The position numbers and the translations under genes are program-made. DNA of 64,000 nt from Sequoia sempervirens. Lineage: Eukaryota > Streptophyta > Pinopsida > Cupressales > Cupressaceae. Below, piece after piece: positions 1 to 11,130 of the stretch (its first letter is position 1; the number at the start of each line of letters is the position of its first letter). The notes below the pieces were generated by a model. The model saw only the letters and a program-made list of their open reading frames with translations. It was not told the origin of the DNA and did not search any database. The DNA is taken from positions 225,522,194 to 225,586,193 of the forward strand of contig VDFB02373365.1 of NCBI GenBank assembly GCA_007258455.2, in the 5' to 3' direction.

Positions 1-733
1 ATTCTAGTATAAATCAATCAAGACTTAAGAAGGGTTACTTTATCCACTGTAACCAAGGTTCCAAAAGAATTAGCAATCCCTTTAAAGAAATTTTGATGCC
101 AAAATTCCATTGGAAAACTAGGGAGCCTGAGCCAAGTAGGGGAAACTTTCCCCAAGTTAGTAGAGGCATCAAACCTTGGTTTCCACTTACACAAGGACAA
201 AATATTCTTAAAACTTCTATCAAAAGCCCACGGGACACCTATGAGAACCTTTAACATATCCTCAAGGCAAACAAAAAAATACCTTTAGGAATGGCACTTA
301 TAGAAACACTTCCCTTGAGATTCCAAATGCTAGTGGCCCACTTGTGTACCTAGTCAATATTAGGGTGGCCAACAAAGAACTTTCCAACCAAGGAAAACTT
401 TAGGCCCTTCAAAGCATCATTCAAGATTACATTTGGGATGTACACTTCATCCCCCACAATAGTACATAAAGTGGACAAAGAGTCCTGAGGCACATTTGTT
501 GAAGCCTTTCCTCTAATGAGATTTTCCACATAAGAAGTAGAATTTTCACCCATTAACAGAATTTTGTCACCCCTAAGAGAAGAAATGACCTCATTCAAAC
601 CCCTGGGCGAAGGAACATGTGAAGCACCAGGCATACTTTTAGTTCCCTCAAAAGGTGAAGGTGCACCATGCTAAGAAGAAGTAGAGTACATAGGTGGGGG
701 AGCCTTGATGGGTCCCCCTCCATTCTGATTCAT
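1..733 (-). pseudogene. LINE ORF1 remnant with DUF4283 domain, 3' end cut by window edge
   Basis: Reading the minus strand from an ATG at 733-731, the frame gives a short Pro/Gly-rich leader and then a DUF4283-like domain, the nucleic-acid-binding N-terminal domain of ORF1 in plant L1-type LINEs. Family-typical stretches are LVGKFFVGHPN, VHKWATSIWNLKG, AIPKGIFLF, GVPWAFDRS and PTWLRLPSFPMEFW. The frame is broken by TAG at 671-673 (Gln expected), TAG at 350-352, a frameshift near 250-262 and a stop at 18-20. The zinc knuckle that normally follows would lie beyond the window edge. The DUF4283 assignment is from remembered family patterns. It could also be a DUF4283 host gene, but the breaks and surroundings favour a dead LINE. 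Confidence 0.7.
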
Positions 734-1132
734 CAAGCTACAGAAGATCAGAAATTTGAAAAAAAAGGAGTACACATACAGCTTGTTTCACCAAAAAATA
801 CAAAAAAGAAATACTTTTTGATCTTTTGAAATGAAAATATATGGGTTTTCAATGGTTTTTCACTAAATTTTGCATGCAACTTTGAAAAAATAAATTTTTT
901 TTTAAAAAAAGCTTAGATCTAAGCCCTAAACAAGGAAAAATCAGATCTAAAATTATGCAATTTAATTTAAAATATTTTGCAATTCTTTTCTTTTAATTTA
1001 TGATGCACAAATAATGAAAATATATAGTTTTTTGATATAAATGCAAATGAACACTAGATATTCAAAGCACCTAGGTTTTAATATTCATTTTTCAGATTTT
1101 ATGCAATGAAAAACCAAAAAAATTACAAGTTT
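734..1132. other. AT-rich flank upstream of the LINE ORF1, no gene
   Basis: This stretch has A- and T-runs and no coding signal. On the minus strand it lies immediately 5' of the LINE ORF1 start, so it may hold the LINE 5' untranslated region or older flanking DNA. No promoter motif is convincing. Confidence 0.4.
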
Positions 1133-1487
1133 CGAATATGTCAAGCTCACCAAAATGTTATTTAGGAAAAGTGATCCTAGATTCAATTAGGATAACTAAG
1201 ATTATCTCCTTTTTAGTTGACTCAATATTAAACATAAATTGAATAAGATTTGATGATTATCTTGATACCACAATTAAGAGCCAATCCCCTAGTATTTATG
1301 TTTATTTTTGAGTTGTGTGGATGATAAATATGACGTGTATTTGTCAAGAAAATTTCACATATAACCCTAGATTTGAAAATGTAATTTAGCAGACAAACGA
1401 AAAATAGAAAGTTACAAAACAACTTCAAATCTGAAACAAAGACACAAAGATGAACCTACAATTGAATTTTGACCTTTAATTTCTTGG

Positions 1488-1510
1488 TCTAGGGTGCCCT
1501 ATTCCCTAGA
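1488..1510. repeat. Palindrome, 7-nt arms TCTAGGG/CCCTAGA
   Basis: TCTAGGG at 1488-1494 pairs with CCCTAGA at 1504-1510 across a 9-nt loop. It is preceded by 'ttggtc', like the palindrome at 2281, so the two are related. Confidence 0.6.
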
Positions 1511-2280
1511 CTAAACTCCTACTTTTTCAGAATTGAAGATTGTAGTCAACACTCCATTTTCCCAAACTCTCTTCTACTAAAACATCCAAATCTGACATGC
1601 ACAAATAAAAATAGGGGAAAGGTTGAGTTGTATAGGGGATTTCCTAAGTCAAACCATGTGTGGCTAGTTCTACCTCCACATACAACAATTAATGGCGATC
1701 AAGAGGGCATGCCCTAGGTCAGGTAGATGCCAAAATGATAATAATTGACTAAAATTAATAAATGAAAAATGATAATATTACCTTGATTTGAAAATCCTTG
1801 AAGAAGAGATGTCACACACAAGTTGATTTATGTTGATTGATGAATGACTTTATTACATGATAGAATTGGAAAAGGTTAACTCACATACACAACAAATTGT
1901 TGTAACCAACATGTAGAGGATAAATCAATACATCTTCATGATTTGGTGTGATTGATCATAATAGCTCCTTGAAAATAATTGATTTCTTCATCTTGATGTC
2001 TTGAAAGATTGAACTTGATTAATGAAAGAGTTATAATAATGCTACTAAAATTCTTGATAATTTTTCTCTTGACTACCCTTGACTGATTTTAGGATACTTG
2101 ATTTGATCAATTGAAGTGCTAGCTCTCCATAGGATTTCAAATGATGAAAATACTATATATTTATATGAAATTGTTATAATTTATCAAAAATAAAATTCTA
2201 ATAGATAATAATTGAAATTGAAAATTCAAATAAGAAATTACTGACACAAACATATTCAATTTTGGGGCCAAATTAGTTGG

Positions 2281-2303
2281 TCTAGGGTGCAGTGCACCCT
2301 AGA
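2281..2303. repeat. Palindrome, 11-nt perfect arms with 1-nt loop
   Basis: TCTAGGGTGCA at 2281-2291 is the exact reverse complement of TGCACCCTAGA at 2293-2303, with a single G between. Preceded by 'ttgg' as at 1488. Confidence 0.8.
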
Positions 2304-5300
2304 CTAGATCCACCTTTTTTGAGATCTAAAAGTGTTGGGGGTAAAATATTAAATGCACAATTTGATTTCCCATATTTTAATTTCCAATAATGTTTATAAA
2401 ATTTTTAATTAATGCATAATTAGGTAAAAGAACATAGGGGAAACAAAACCTAGTGTGAAATTATCAAGGGTGACAATTTTAAATGGTACAACCATATTTT
2501 GAGTCAATGCTTTATATGATGAATTGCTATTGGATTCCACTAAGTTGAAATAAAAATATAGAGAATGGGTTCAAGATATCAAATATGAAAGGATGTTCAA
2601 CATTTTCTTGAGGTTATGGTATTGCTACTAGGATTTCATCGTGTATTGGAATTTTCTTTCATGATTCCAAAATAAGTGTTTGATTCTTGAAAACTACCTT
2701 TAAGCATGAAAAACTACTAACCAAAAAAAAAACATTAGATAAGAGGTTTATATGATTTTTAGGCCAAAAAAGTAGTTTTAATTTCATGGGGATACATTAT
2801 AGAAGTGTTACCATCTATTTGGAGGAGTTTATAGATGGGAATGATTATAGGTTTCATAATGGTTGTCACCCAACTTAAAGGATAAATTGTATGGGTTTAG
2901 CCCAACCAATCCAATAAGGTAAAACATGGGGTCATGCCATGTGATTCCATATACCTATCATAATAATGTTTAGGGTATGATTACCATACCTATATTTTTT
3001 CTTAAATATACCTCTTAAATTATGGGAGTGTCACCATTTATTTGGAGTATTTTCCAAATGGGGAAAGGATTATAGGTCTCATAATGGTTATCACCCAAAT
3101 TAAAGGATATATGATTTAATGAGAGCAAGAGGTGGTATATATAAGACACATCACTAATAGATGTGACTATATAATATGGGTTTAAAGGATATGTAGTTAC
3201 ATATGTGGTACATCTTTATCAAGCAAGTAAAATACACATCACATAATGTAGGTATAACCTAAGCAAGTAGATACCTATCTATGTAATATTATCTTATCCT
3301 AAATGCATAATATCCAATAAAATAATAAACTAAATGAAAGGTGTAAGAAATATGTAGACATCCAAAAAATATTGCTAACACTTGACTCAACATTTTCTTC
3401 ATTAATTAATTAGTTAATTATCCCCACAATCCACCATTTTTCTACATTCTCATAACTAATCAAGTAATTTATTATTTAATTAATCTTCATTCCCATAATT
3501 AATTAAATAAATAATTATTTAATTAATTATTCTTCCACTTCTTCTCTAAGGTTAATTAATTAAATATTTTAAGTCCCTCTAATTCCTTCTCTCTTGATTA
3601 ATTAATTAATTAAATGTTGTTAGCCCCCACCAATATTTTATTTATTATTAAATCTTCAAAATCCCAAAATTTCCATCATGTGACAAGTGTCCTACCTATT
3701 CTTCATGCTTCTACATGTCTGAGAATGCCACCTCAACCCGCTCTGTTACACATTTGTGAGAATTCAATCATGTAAGATTAAAATATGGGTTCAAGATATC
3801 AAATATGAAAGGATGTTCAACATTTTCTTGAGGTTATGGTATTGCTACTAGGATTTCATCGTGTATTGGAATTTTCTTTCATGATTCCAAAATAAGTGTT
3901 TGATTCTTGAAAACTACCTTTAAGCATGAAAAACTACTAACCAAAAAAAAAACATTAGATAAGAGGTTTATATGATTTTTAGGCCAAAAAATTAGTTTTA
4001 ATTTCATGGGGATACATTATAGAAGTGTTACCATCTATTTGGAGGAGTTTATAGATGGGAATGATTATAGGTTTCATAATGGTTGTCACCCAACTTAAAG
4101 GATAAATTGTATGGGTTTAGCCCAACCAATCCAATAAGGTAAAACATGGGGTCATGCCATGTGATTCCATATACCTATCATAATAATGTTTAGGGTATGA
4201 TTACCATACCTATATTTTTTCTTAAATATACCTCTTAAATTATGGGAGTGTCACCATTTATTTGGAGTATTTTCCAAATGGGGAAAGGATTATAGGTCTC
4301 ATAATGGTTATCACCCAAATTAAAGGATATATGATTTAATGAGAGCAAGAGGTGGTATATATAAGACACATCACTAATAGATGTGACTATATAATATGGG
4401 TTTAAAGGATATGTAGTTACATATGTGGTACATCTTTATCAAGCAAGTAAAATACACATCACATAATGTAGGTATAACCTAAGCAAGTAGATACCTATCT
4501 ATGTAATATTATCTTATCCTAAATGCATAATATCCAATAAAATAATAAACTAAATGAAAGGTGTAAGAAATATGTAGACATCCAAAAAATATTGCTAACA
4601 CTTGACTCAACATTTTCTTCATTAATTAATTAGTTAATTATCCCCACAATCCACCATTTTTCTACATTCTCATAACTAATCAAGTAATTTATTATTTAAT
4701 TAATCTTCATTCCCATAATTAATTAAATAAATAATTATTTAATTAATTATTCTTCCACTTCTTCTCTAAGGTTAATTAATTAAATATTTTAAGTCCCTCT
4801 AATTCCTTCTCTCTTGATTAATTAATTAATTAAATGTTGTTAGCCCCCACCAATATTTTATTTATTATTAAATCTTCAAAATCCCAAAATTTCCATCATG
4901 TGACAAGTGTCCTACCTATTCTTCATGCTTCTACATGTCTGAGAATGCCACCTCAACCCGCTCTGTTACACATTTGTGAGAATTCAATCATGTAAGATTA
5001 AAATATGGGTTCAAGATATCAAATATGAAAGGATGTTCAACATTTTCTTGAGGTTATGGTATTGCTACTAGGATTTCATCGTGTATTGGAATTTTCTTTC
5101 ATGATTCCAAAATAAGTGTTTGATTCTTGAAAACTACCTTTAAGCATGAAAAACTACTAACCAAAAAAAAAACATTAGATAAGAGGTTTATATGATTTTT
5201 AGGCCAAAAAAGTAGTTTTAATTTCATGGGGATACATTATAGAAGTGTTACCATCTATTTGGAGGAGTTTATAGATGGGAATGATTATAGGTTTCATAAT

Positions 5301-6369
5301 GGTTGTCACCCAACTTAAAGGATAAATTGTATGGGTTTAGCCCAACCAATCCAATAAGGTAAAACATGGGGTCATGCCATGTGATTCCATATACCTATCA
5401 TAATAATGTTTAGGGTATGATTACCATACCTATATTTTTTCTTAAATATACCTCTTAAATTATGGGAGTGTCACCATTTATTTGGAGTATTTTCCAAATG
5501 GGGAAAGGATTATAGGTCTCATAATGGTTATCACCCAAATTAAAGGATATATGATTTAATGAGAGCAAGAGGTGGTATATATAAGACACATCACTAATAG
5601 ATGTGACTATATAATATGGGTTTAAAGGATATGTAGTTACATATGTGGTACATCTTTATCAAGCAAGTAAAATACACATCACATAATGTAGGTATAACCT
5701 AAGCAAGTAGATACCTATCTATGTAATATTATCTTATCCTAAATGCATAATATCCAATAAAATAATAAACTAAATGAAAGGTGTAAGAAATATGTAGACA
5801 TCCAAAAAATATTGCTAACACTTGACTCAACATTTTCTTCATTAATTAATTAGTTAATTATCCCCACAATCCACCATTTTTCTACATTCTCATAACTAAT
5901 CAAGTAATTTATTATTTAATTAATCTTCATTCCCATAATTAATTAAATAAATAATTATTTAATTAATTATTCTTCCACTTCTTCTCTAAGGTTAATTAAT
6001 TAAATATTTTAAGTCCCTCTAATTCCTTCTCTCTTGATTAATTAATTAATTAAATGTTGTTAGCCCCCACCAATATTTTATTTATTATTAAATCTTCAAA
6101 ATCCCAAAATTTCCATCATGACAAGTGTCCTACCTATTCTTCATGCTTCTACATGTCAGAATGCCACCTCAACCCGCTCTGTTACACATTTGTGAGAATT
6201 CAATCATGTAAGATTAAAATATGGGTTCAAGATATCAAATATGAAAGGATGTTCAACATTTTCTTGAGGTTATGGTATTGCTACTAGGATTTCATCGTGT
6301 ATTGGAATTTTCTTTCATGATTCCAAAATAAGTGTTTGATTCTTGAAAACTACCTTTAAGCATGAAAAA

Positions 6370-6374
6370 CTACT
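6370..6374. repeat. Target-site duplication CTACT, left
   Basis: Identical to 7635-7639. Together they flank the solo LTR and rebuild the uninterrupted unit sequence seen in the other three copies. Confidence 0.92.
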
Positions 6375-6854
6375 TGTAGACATCCAAATTTAGACGCTTA
6401 ATTTATCCAAATTTATCACTTTTCGCCTAAACATCCTCTTAGCCAGTTAATTAAATAATATTACTATTATTTAATTAATATCTTTAATTGCTAAATCCTA
6501 AGGTATTTAATTAATAATTAAATACCTTACCCTCCTTAATCCTCTTTTCTTCAAATAAATTAAATAAATATTACATTTATTTAATTCCTCACATGTCATT
6601 TTCATCTAATCCTAATCCATTTCTTAATCTTTTCATTAAGGATGTGCACATGCCTAATCCTTGATTAGGATGTGTCACATCCTCCAACTTTTGCAAGTTG
6701 GCTTTTAATCCTAATTAGCCCCTAATTATCCTCTAATTATATTAATTAAGCCTAATCATTCTCCAAGGAATTTTTAATTCCTTTTTATTTGTCCTAGATT
6801 CCCTCCTTTATATGTGAATTTTTAATTCACATTCCATCCTTCCAAGGCTTCTAG

Positions 6855-6923
6855 AACCTTGGACTTGTCACAATCACCACATGTGACCAACCTTGGACTT
6901 GTCACAATCTTCACATGTGACCA
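6855..6923. repeat. 34-bp direct repeat inside the solo LTR
   Basis: Two adjacent copies of a segment starting CCTTGGACTTGTCACAATC and ending CACATGTGACC. They differ by only two bases or so. Confidence 0.8.
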
Positions 6924-7225
6924 AGTCCCACCTTTTTGGAGCCCACCTTTTACCCTCTAGATTCTTCCAATCATTGTGAATTTAAAATTCACTTTTATTC
7001 ACCCAAGATTCTTCCCATCTCCCAATGTACTTGCAAGGTACTTGTACTTCCTCCACCTCATGTACCCTCTTGACAACTCATCTCCACCTCATATCCTCTT
7101 GTCCACTTCACCCTCCACATGTCAAGATGTGAGGGCTTGTGGGTTCTCAACCCACCATAGCCCTTCATCTTGGCCTTGTTGGATCAATCTTGACCCTTGA
7201 ATTCTCTAGAGAATTCAAATTCTCC

Positions 7226-7233
7226 TATAAATA
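7226..7233 (+). promoter_or_regulatory. TATA box of the solo LTR
   Basis: TATAAATA followed by a C-rich stretch, about 400 bp before the LTR end; this fits a plant LTR promoter. Whether it is active cannot be judged. Confidence 0.55.
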
Positions 7234-7634
7234 CCCCCTCCTCAAGGGCATTTCCACAACACTTTTAGATTTGAGCACCCTTATGCTGTTATTTTGCATT
7301 CTCAACACTTTTCACTTCCATACCTACATGCTGTCCATTTGAATCCTCAAGCATTTGCAATCAACTAATCATCTTTGCTAGTCATCTTGCCTATAGAATC
7401 TTGCATTTTAGTCATTCAATCTACCATCTAAGGAGCACACAAGCTATTCAAATCGAAGGCTAATCAAGGAGCAACCAACAATAAGGAAGGTGATATTGTC
7501 CTATTTTGTTTATCTATTTCCTTTCTTATTCTAACTCTCTTTTGGCTAATCTTGAGGTGTCCTTGGTGTTTTGTCTTTTACGTTTCTTAGTTAGATTCGC
7601 ACATTTAGAGTAGCATAAAATATCAAGGTATACA

Positions 7635-7639
7635 CTACT
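7635..7639. repeat. Target-site duplication CTACT, right
   Basis: Partner of 6370-6374, immediately after the LTR terminus TACA. Confidence 0.92.
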
Positions 7640-8998
7640 AACCAAAAAAACATTAGATAAGAGGTTTATATGATTTTTAGGCCAAAAAATTAGTTTTAAT
7701 TTCATGGGGATACATTATAGAAGTGTTACCATCTATTTGGAGGAGTTTATAGATGGGAATGATTATAGGTTTCATAATGGTTGTCACCCAACTTAAAGGA
7801 TAAATTGTATGGGTTTAGCCCAACCAATCCAATAAGGTAAAACATGGGGTCATGCCATGTGATTCCATATACCTATCATAATAATGTTTAGGGTATGATT
7901 ACCATACCTATATTTTTTCTTAAATATACCTCTTAAATTATGGGAGTGTCACCATTTATTTGGAGTATTTTCCAAATGGGGAAAGGATTATAGGTCTCAT
8001 AATGGTTATCACCCAAATTAAAGGATATATGATTTAATGAGAGCAAGAGGTGGTATATATAAGACACATCACTAATAGATGTGACTATATAATATGGGTT
8101 TAAAGGATATGTAGTTACATATGTGGTACATCTTTATCAAGCAAGTAAAATACACATCACATAATGTAGGTATAACCTAAGCAAGTAGATACCTATCTAT
8201 GTAATATTATCTTATCCTAAATGCATAATATCCAATAAAATAATAAACTAAATGAAAGGTGTAAGAAATATGTAGACATCCAAAAAATATTGCTAACACT
8301 TGACTCAACATTTTCTTCATTAATTAATTAGTTAATTATCCCCACAATCCACCATTTTTCTACATTCTCATAACTAATCAAGTAATTTATTATTTAATTA
8401 ATCTTCATTCCCATAATTAATTAAATAAATAATTATTTAATTAATTATTCTTCCACTTCTTCTCTAAGGTTAATTAATTAAATATTTTAAGTCCCTCTAA
8501 TTCCTTCTCTCTTGATTAATTAATTAATTAAATGTTGTTAGCCCCCACCAACATTTTATTTATTATTAAATCTTCAAAATCCCAAAATTTCCATCATGTG
8601 ACAAGTGTCCTACCTATTCTTCATGCTTCTACATGTGTGAGAATGCCACCTCAACCCGCTCCGTTACACATTTGTGAGAATTCAATCATGTAAGATTAAA
8701 ATACTCCCAAGACTCTACCTCATCCTTGTCTTATGTTGCCTAGGTGCACTACCTTCTCACACATGTGTGAGTATGATCTTTCAATGTGTGTAGCTATCCT
8801 ACCTCTTACACATGTCATAGTTGCCACACATGTGGGAGCATGCCAACTCTTACAACCCATAAACACTTGTCAATTTCTCTCCTCCCTCTTGTGACACTTG
8901 TTAGAAAGCTACAAAATTAATCCATACACTCACTCTTTTCAAATATCATCCCTTCATTAACTTTAAATCCCATTCCTCTATTTCCTTTATCAAGAATC

Positions 8999-9008
8999 TA
9001 TAAATAGG
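8999..9008 (+). promoter_or_regulatory. TATA box of X unit A
   Basis: TATAAATAGG, aligned with a TATATAAA at 10079-10086 in unit B about 1.08 kb downstream. Positional conservation between the two units supports it. Confidence 0.5.
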
Positions 9009-10078
9009 ATTTTTTTTCATCCATTGATATATACAACATACTTATGCCAAATTCATGTTGTTCTCTTGAGAATCAAATTTGAATAACACCCTTACATTGC
9101 TACTATGCTAGTTTGTTGAGTAGTCTAGATTACTCCATAGCAAGAATATACCTATCTTAGTGAGAAAGGAGCATTAGGTGAAATGCTTCTTCTAGATCAA
9201 CTAGAGGAGCAAGGTAAATAAGATATAAGGTTTCATTTGCTTGCATTTGAGTCCTTATTTATGTTTTATTTTTCTATTTTCATAAGGAAATACAAAGACT
9301 ACTTGGCCTCTTTAGCTAATAAACTAAATGCAAGGTGTATATACTAAAAATTTCAGTGCTAACACTTGAATTATCATTTTCTTCGATAAATAAATAAATA
9401 TTTAATTAATTATCCCCAAAATCCACCATGTTTCTACATTCACATTATTTATAAATAATTTAATTAATCCACATTCCCCTAATTAATTAAATAACTTAAA
9501 CATGTTTATTCAATTACTCTTCCACTTCTTCTCTAAGGTTAATTAATTAAATAGAATTAGTCCCAATAATTCTCCTCACCTTGAATAATTAATTAATCTA
9601 TGATTAACTAATGAATTAAACCTCCTTAGCCCCCACTAATATTTCTTCTATTTGTAAATCCCAAACTTGTCATCATGTGAAAAGTTTCCTATCATTCATC
9701 ATGCTACCATAAGAGTTAACATGCCGCCTAATCCCACTTTCTAACTCACACATGTTTAGGAATTAAATCATGTAATCTTGAAATCCTCCCAAGCCTCCAC
9801 CACATCCTTGTCTTAATTAGCCTACACTCACTATCTTTGCTCACATATGTGTGAGCATGATATTCCCACATGGGTAGCCATCTTACCTCTTACAAATGTC
9901 AAAGTGCTCACATATATGCAAGCACACCCAATCTAACACCCTATGGACACTTGTCATTAAATCTCTCCCCCTTTAACACTTGTTATAAATCTACGCCATC
10001 AATTTGTGCACTCACTCTCATCAAATATTATCCCTTCATCAACTTTCAATCCCAACCTTGCATTTCTTTTGTCAAAAA

Positions 10079-10086
10079 TATATAAA
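10079..10086 (+). promoter_or_regulatory. TATA box of X unit B
   Basis: TATATAAA at the position matching the TATA box of unit A. Confidence 0.45.
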
Positions 10087-10503
10087 GAGCATGGCATTTC
10101 CTCCATTGATAAATGCAACATCCTTATGTCAAATTCATGTTTGTCTCTCAAGAATCAACCATACCCTTGTGCTATTATTATGATCATTTATTGAGCAATT
10201 CAAATTACTCCATTAAAAAATACCTAGCTTAATGAGAAAATTAAGTAGAGTATTGGATGATACTCTTTTCCTATTTCAATTAGAGAAGGTAAATATTAAG
10301 GTTTTGTTTATTTGCATTTGAATCCTTATTTATGATTTATTTTTCTCTTGTGTTCACAAGGAAATGCAAAAACACTTTGACCTCTTGAGCTATCTTATCC
10401 CTATACTTTTTTGTATTTGTAACCACCTTTGTTAAATTTATATTATCTTCTTACATAGATATTTCCTTATGCGTAAAGTGTTGGAGTAACCGAAATCTAA
10501 TTG

Positions 10504-11130
10504 CAAACTCAAAACAATCCACAAATAAGCATATGCAAAATGAGAAAATATTATAATATTGTGAAGTATTGTAAAATATACAAATGAACCTTGCTTATAA
10601 AGGCAAGGATGAAGAGGTGAGAAGGTAGGAGTAAATTTTTTACTACCCCTCCAAGTATGAAACACGTGTAGGACTATATGGAAAAGTGTTGAGACACTTG
10701 GTGAGTCTACATGAGGTGAGACAAAAGTATAGATGACCTCTAAGTGAGCTTAAATATTGTGTGACTAGGACTCTAGTAAGTAGGCTAAAACCTAGCTAGT
10801 TTGATAATACCTCCTTTCACACTAACATCTACTTACAAACTCAAGATAATCCACAAATGAGCATGTAATGCGATGAAAAATGTACAAATTATCCTTGCTT
10901 ATAAAGGAAAGGATGAAGAGGTGAGAAAGTAGGAGTCAAAATTTGACTACCCCTACAAATATGAAACAAGTGTAGGAATCTATAGACAAGTGTTGAGGCA
11001 TTTGGTGAGTCTATATGAGGTGAGAAAAAATTCTAGATAACCTCTAAGTGAACTTAAGTGTAGTGTGAATAGGACTCTACTAAGTAGGTTAAAAGCTAAC
11101 TAGTTTGATAATACCTCTTTTCACACTACC
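10504..11130. repeat. Diverged 332-bp tandem duplication
   Basis: Copy 1 (10,504-10,835) and copy 2 (10,836-11,130) share CAAACTCAA.A.AATCCACAAAT, 'ccttgcttataaagg.aaggatgaagaggtgaga', 'gactacccct/tactacccct', 'tgagtctatatgaggtgaga' and 'gtttgataatacctc.tttcacacta'. On the minus strand each has a CTTTATAAGC element. No ORF is shared between the copies. It is probably part of an unidentified repeat, perhaps promoter-proximal LTR sequence. Confidence 0.8.

Larger units (their letters stand above)
1133..2340. repeat. Old dispersed repeat with two TCTAGGG palindromes
   Basis: It begins at a CACCAAAATGT-type motif that recurs near 19,570. Both places then carry a 'gaaccta..attgaatt' stretch followed by a GGTGCCCT/GTGCCCTAG block (about 1450-1520 and 19,870-19,930), so they look like diverged copies of one family. 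Two inverted repeats stand out: 1488-1510 (TCTAGGG ... CCCTAGA) and 2281-2303 (11-nt perfect arms around one base). No coding capacity is visible. The family is unidentified. Confidence 0.4.
6375..7634 (+). mobile_element. Solo LTR, 1260 bp, in the fourth tandem copy
   Basis: The insert interrupts AAAAACTACT|AACC of the tandem unit. It starts TGTAGACATCC and ends GGTATACA, giving TGTA...TACA termini, and is flanked by a perfect 5-bp duplication CTACT (6370-6374 and 7635-7639). A TATAAATA box lies at 7226-7233. There is no internal region, so this is a solo LTR left by LTR-LTR recombination. A 34-bp direct repeat (CCTTGGACTTGTCACAATC...) occurs twice at about 6855-6923. Its first 11 bases match the start of the host family-X LTR-like segment, so the two families are probably related. 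It is absent from the other three tandem copies, so it post-dates the array or hit only one copy. Confidence 0.93.
2565..8702. repeat. Tandem array, four copies of a 1220-bp unit
   Basis: The unit starts ATGGGTTCAAG and ends GATTAAAAT. Copies are 2565-3784 (1220 bp), 3785-5004 (1220), 5005-6220 (1216, two 2-bp deletions) and 6221-8702, the last split by a solo LTR at 6375-7634. By eye the first three copies differ at only a handful of positions. A G/T difference near unit position 210 alternates along the array (G, T, G, T). The fourth copy carries a few more changes (for example 7 instead of 10 A in the poly-A run) and runs straight on into flanking family-X sequence at 8703, so it contains the original right edge. 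Each unit spans the junction between the end of one X LTR-like segment and the start of the next (TGTAGACATCC, first at 3351). Confidence 0.95.
8271..10410 (+). mobile_element. Two head-to-tail family-X LTR-like units
   Basis: Unit A (8271-about 9335) and unit B (about 9336-10410) are collinear at a period of about 1.07 kb and clearly diverged. Shared blocks in order are GCTAACACTTGA, TTAATTATCCCCA, AATCCACCAT, CACATGTGTGAG-type motifs, a TATA box (TATAAATAGG at 8999; TATATAAA at 10079), 'atgtcaaattcatgtt', 'ccttatttatg.tttattttt' and 'aaggaaat.caaa'. Each looks like an LTR with a promoter, and there is no internal region between them. Unit A's first 432 bp are also the right part of the tandem unit. 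Further copies lie at 23,165-23,570 with 30,230-30,951, and on the minus strand at 58,421-59,419. The exact right end of B is uncertain. Confidence 0.65.

Noticed and set aside
6054..6287. 77-codon ORF at the end of tandem copy 3
   Set aside because: It lies across the junction of repeat units, depends on the 2-bp deletions of that copy, and resembles no protein.
6976..7342. Two overlapping ORFs (74 and 67 codons) inside the solo LTR
   Set aside because: They overlap the TATA region of an LTR, have low-complexity composition and no family resemblance.
2565..8702. Centromeric or other satellite array
   Set aside because: Only four copies, a 1220-bp unit cut from dispersed LTR-like sequence, and diverged single copies elsewhere; a local duplication explains it better.
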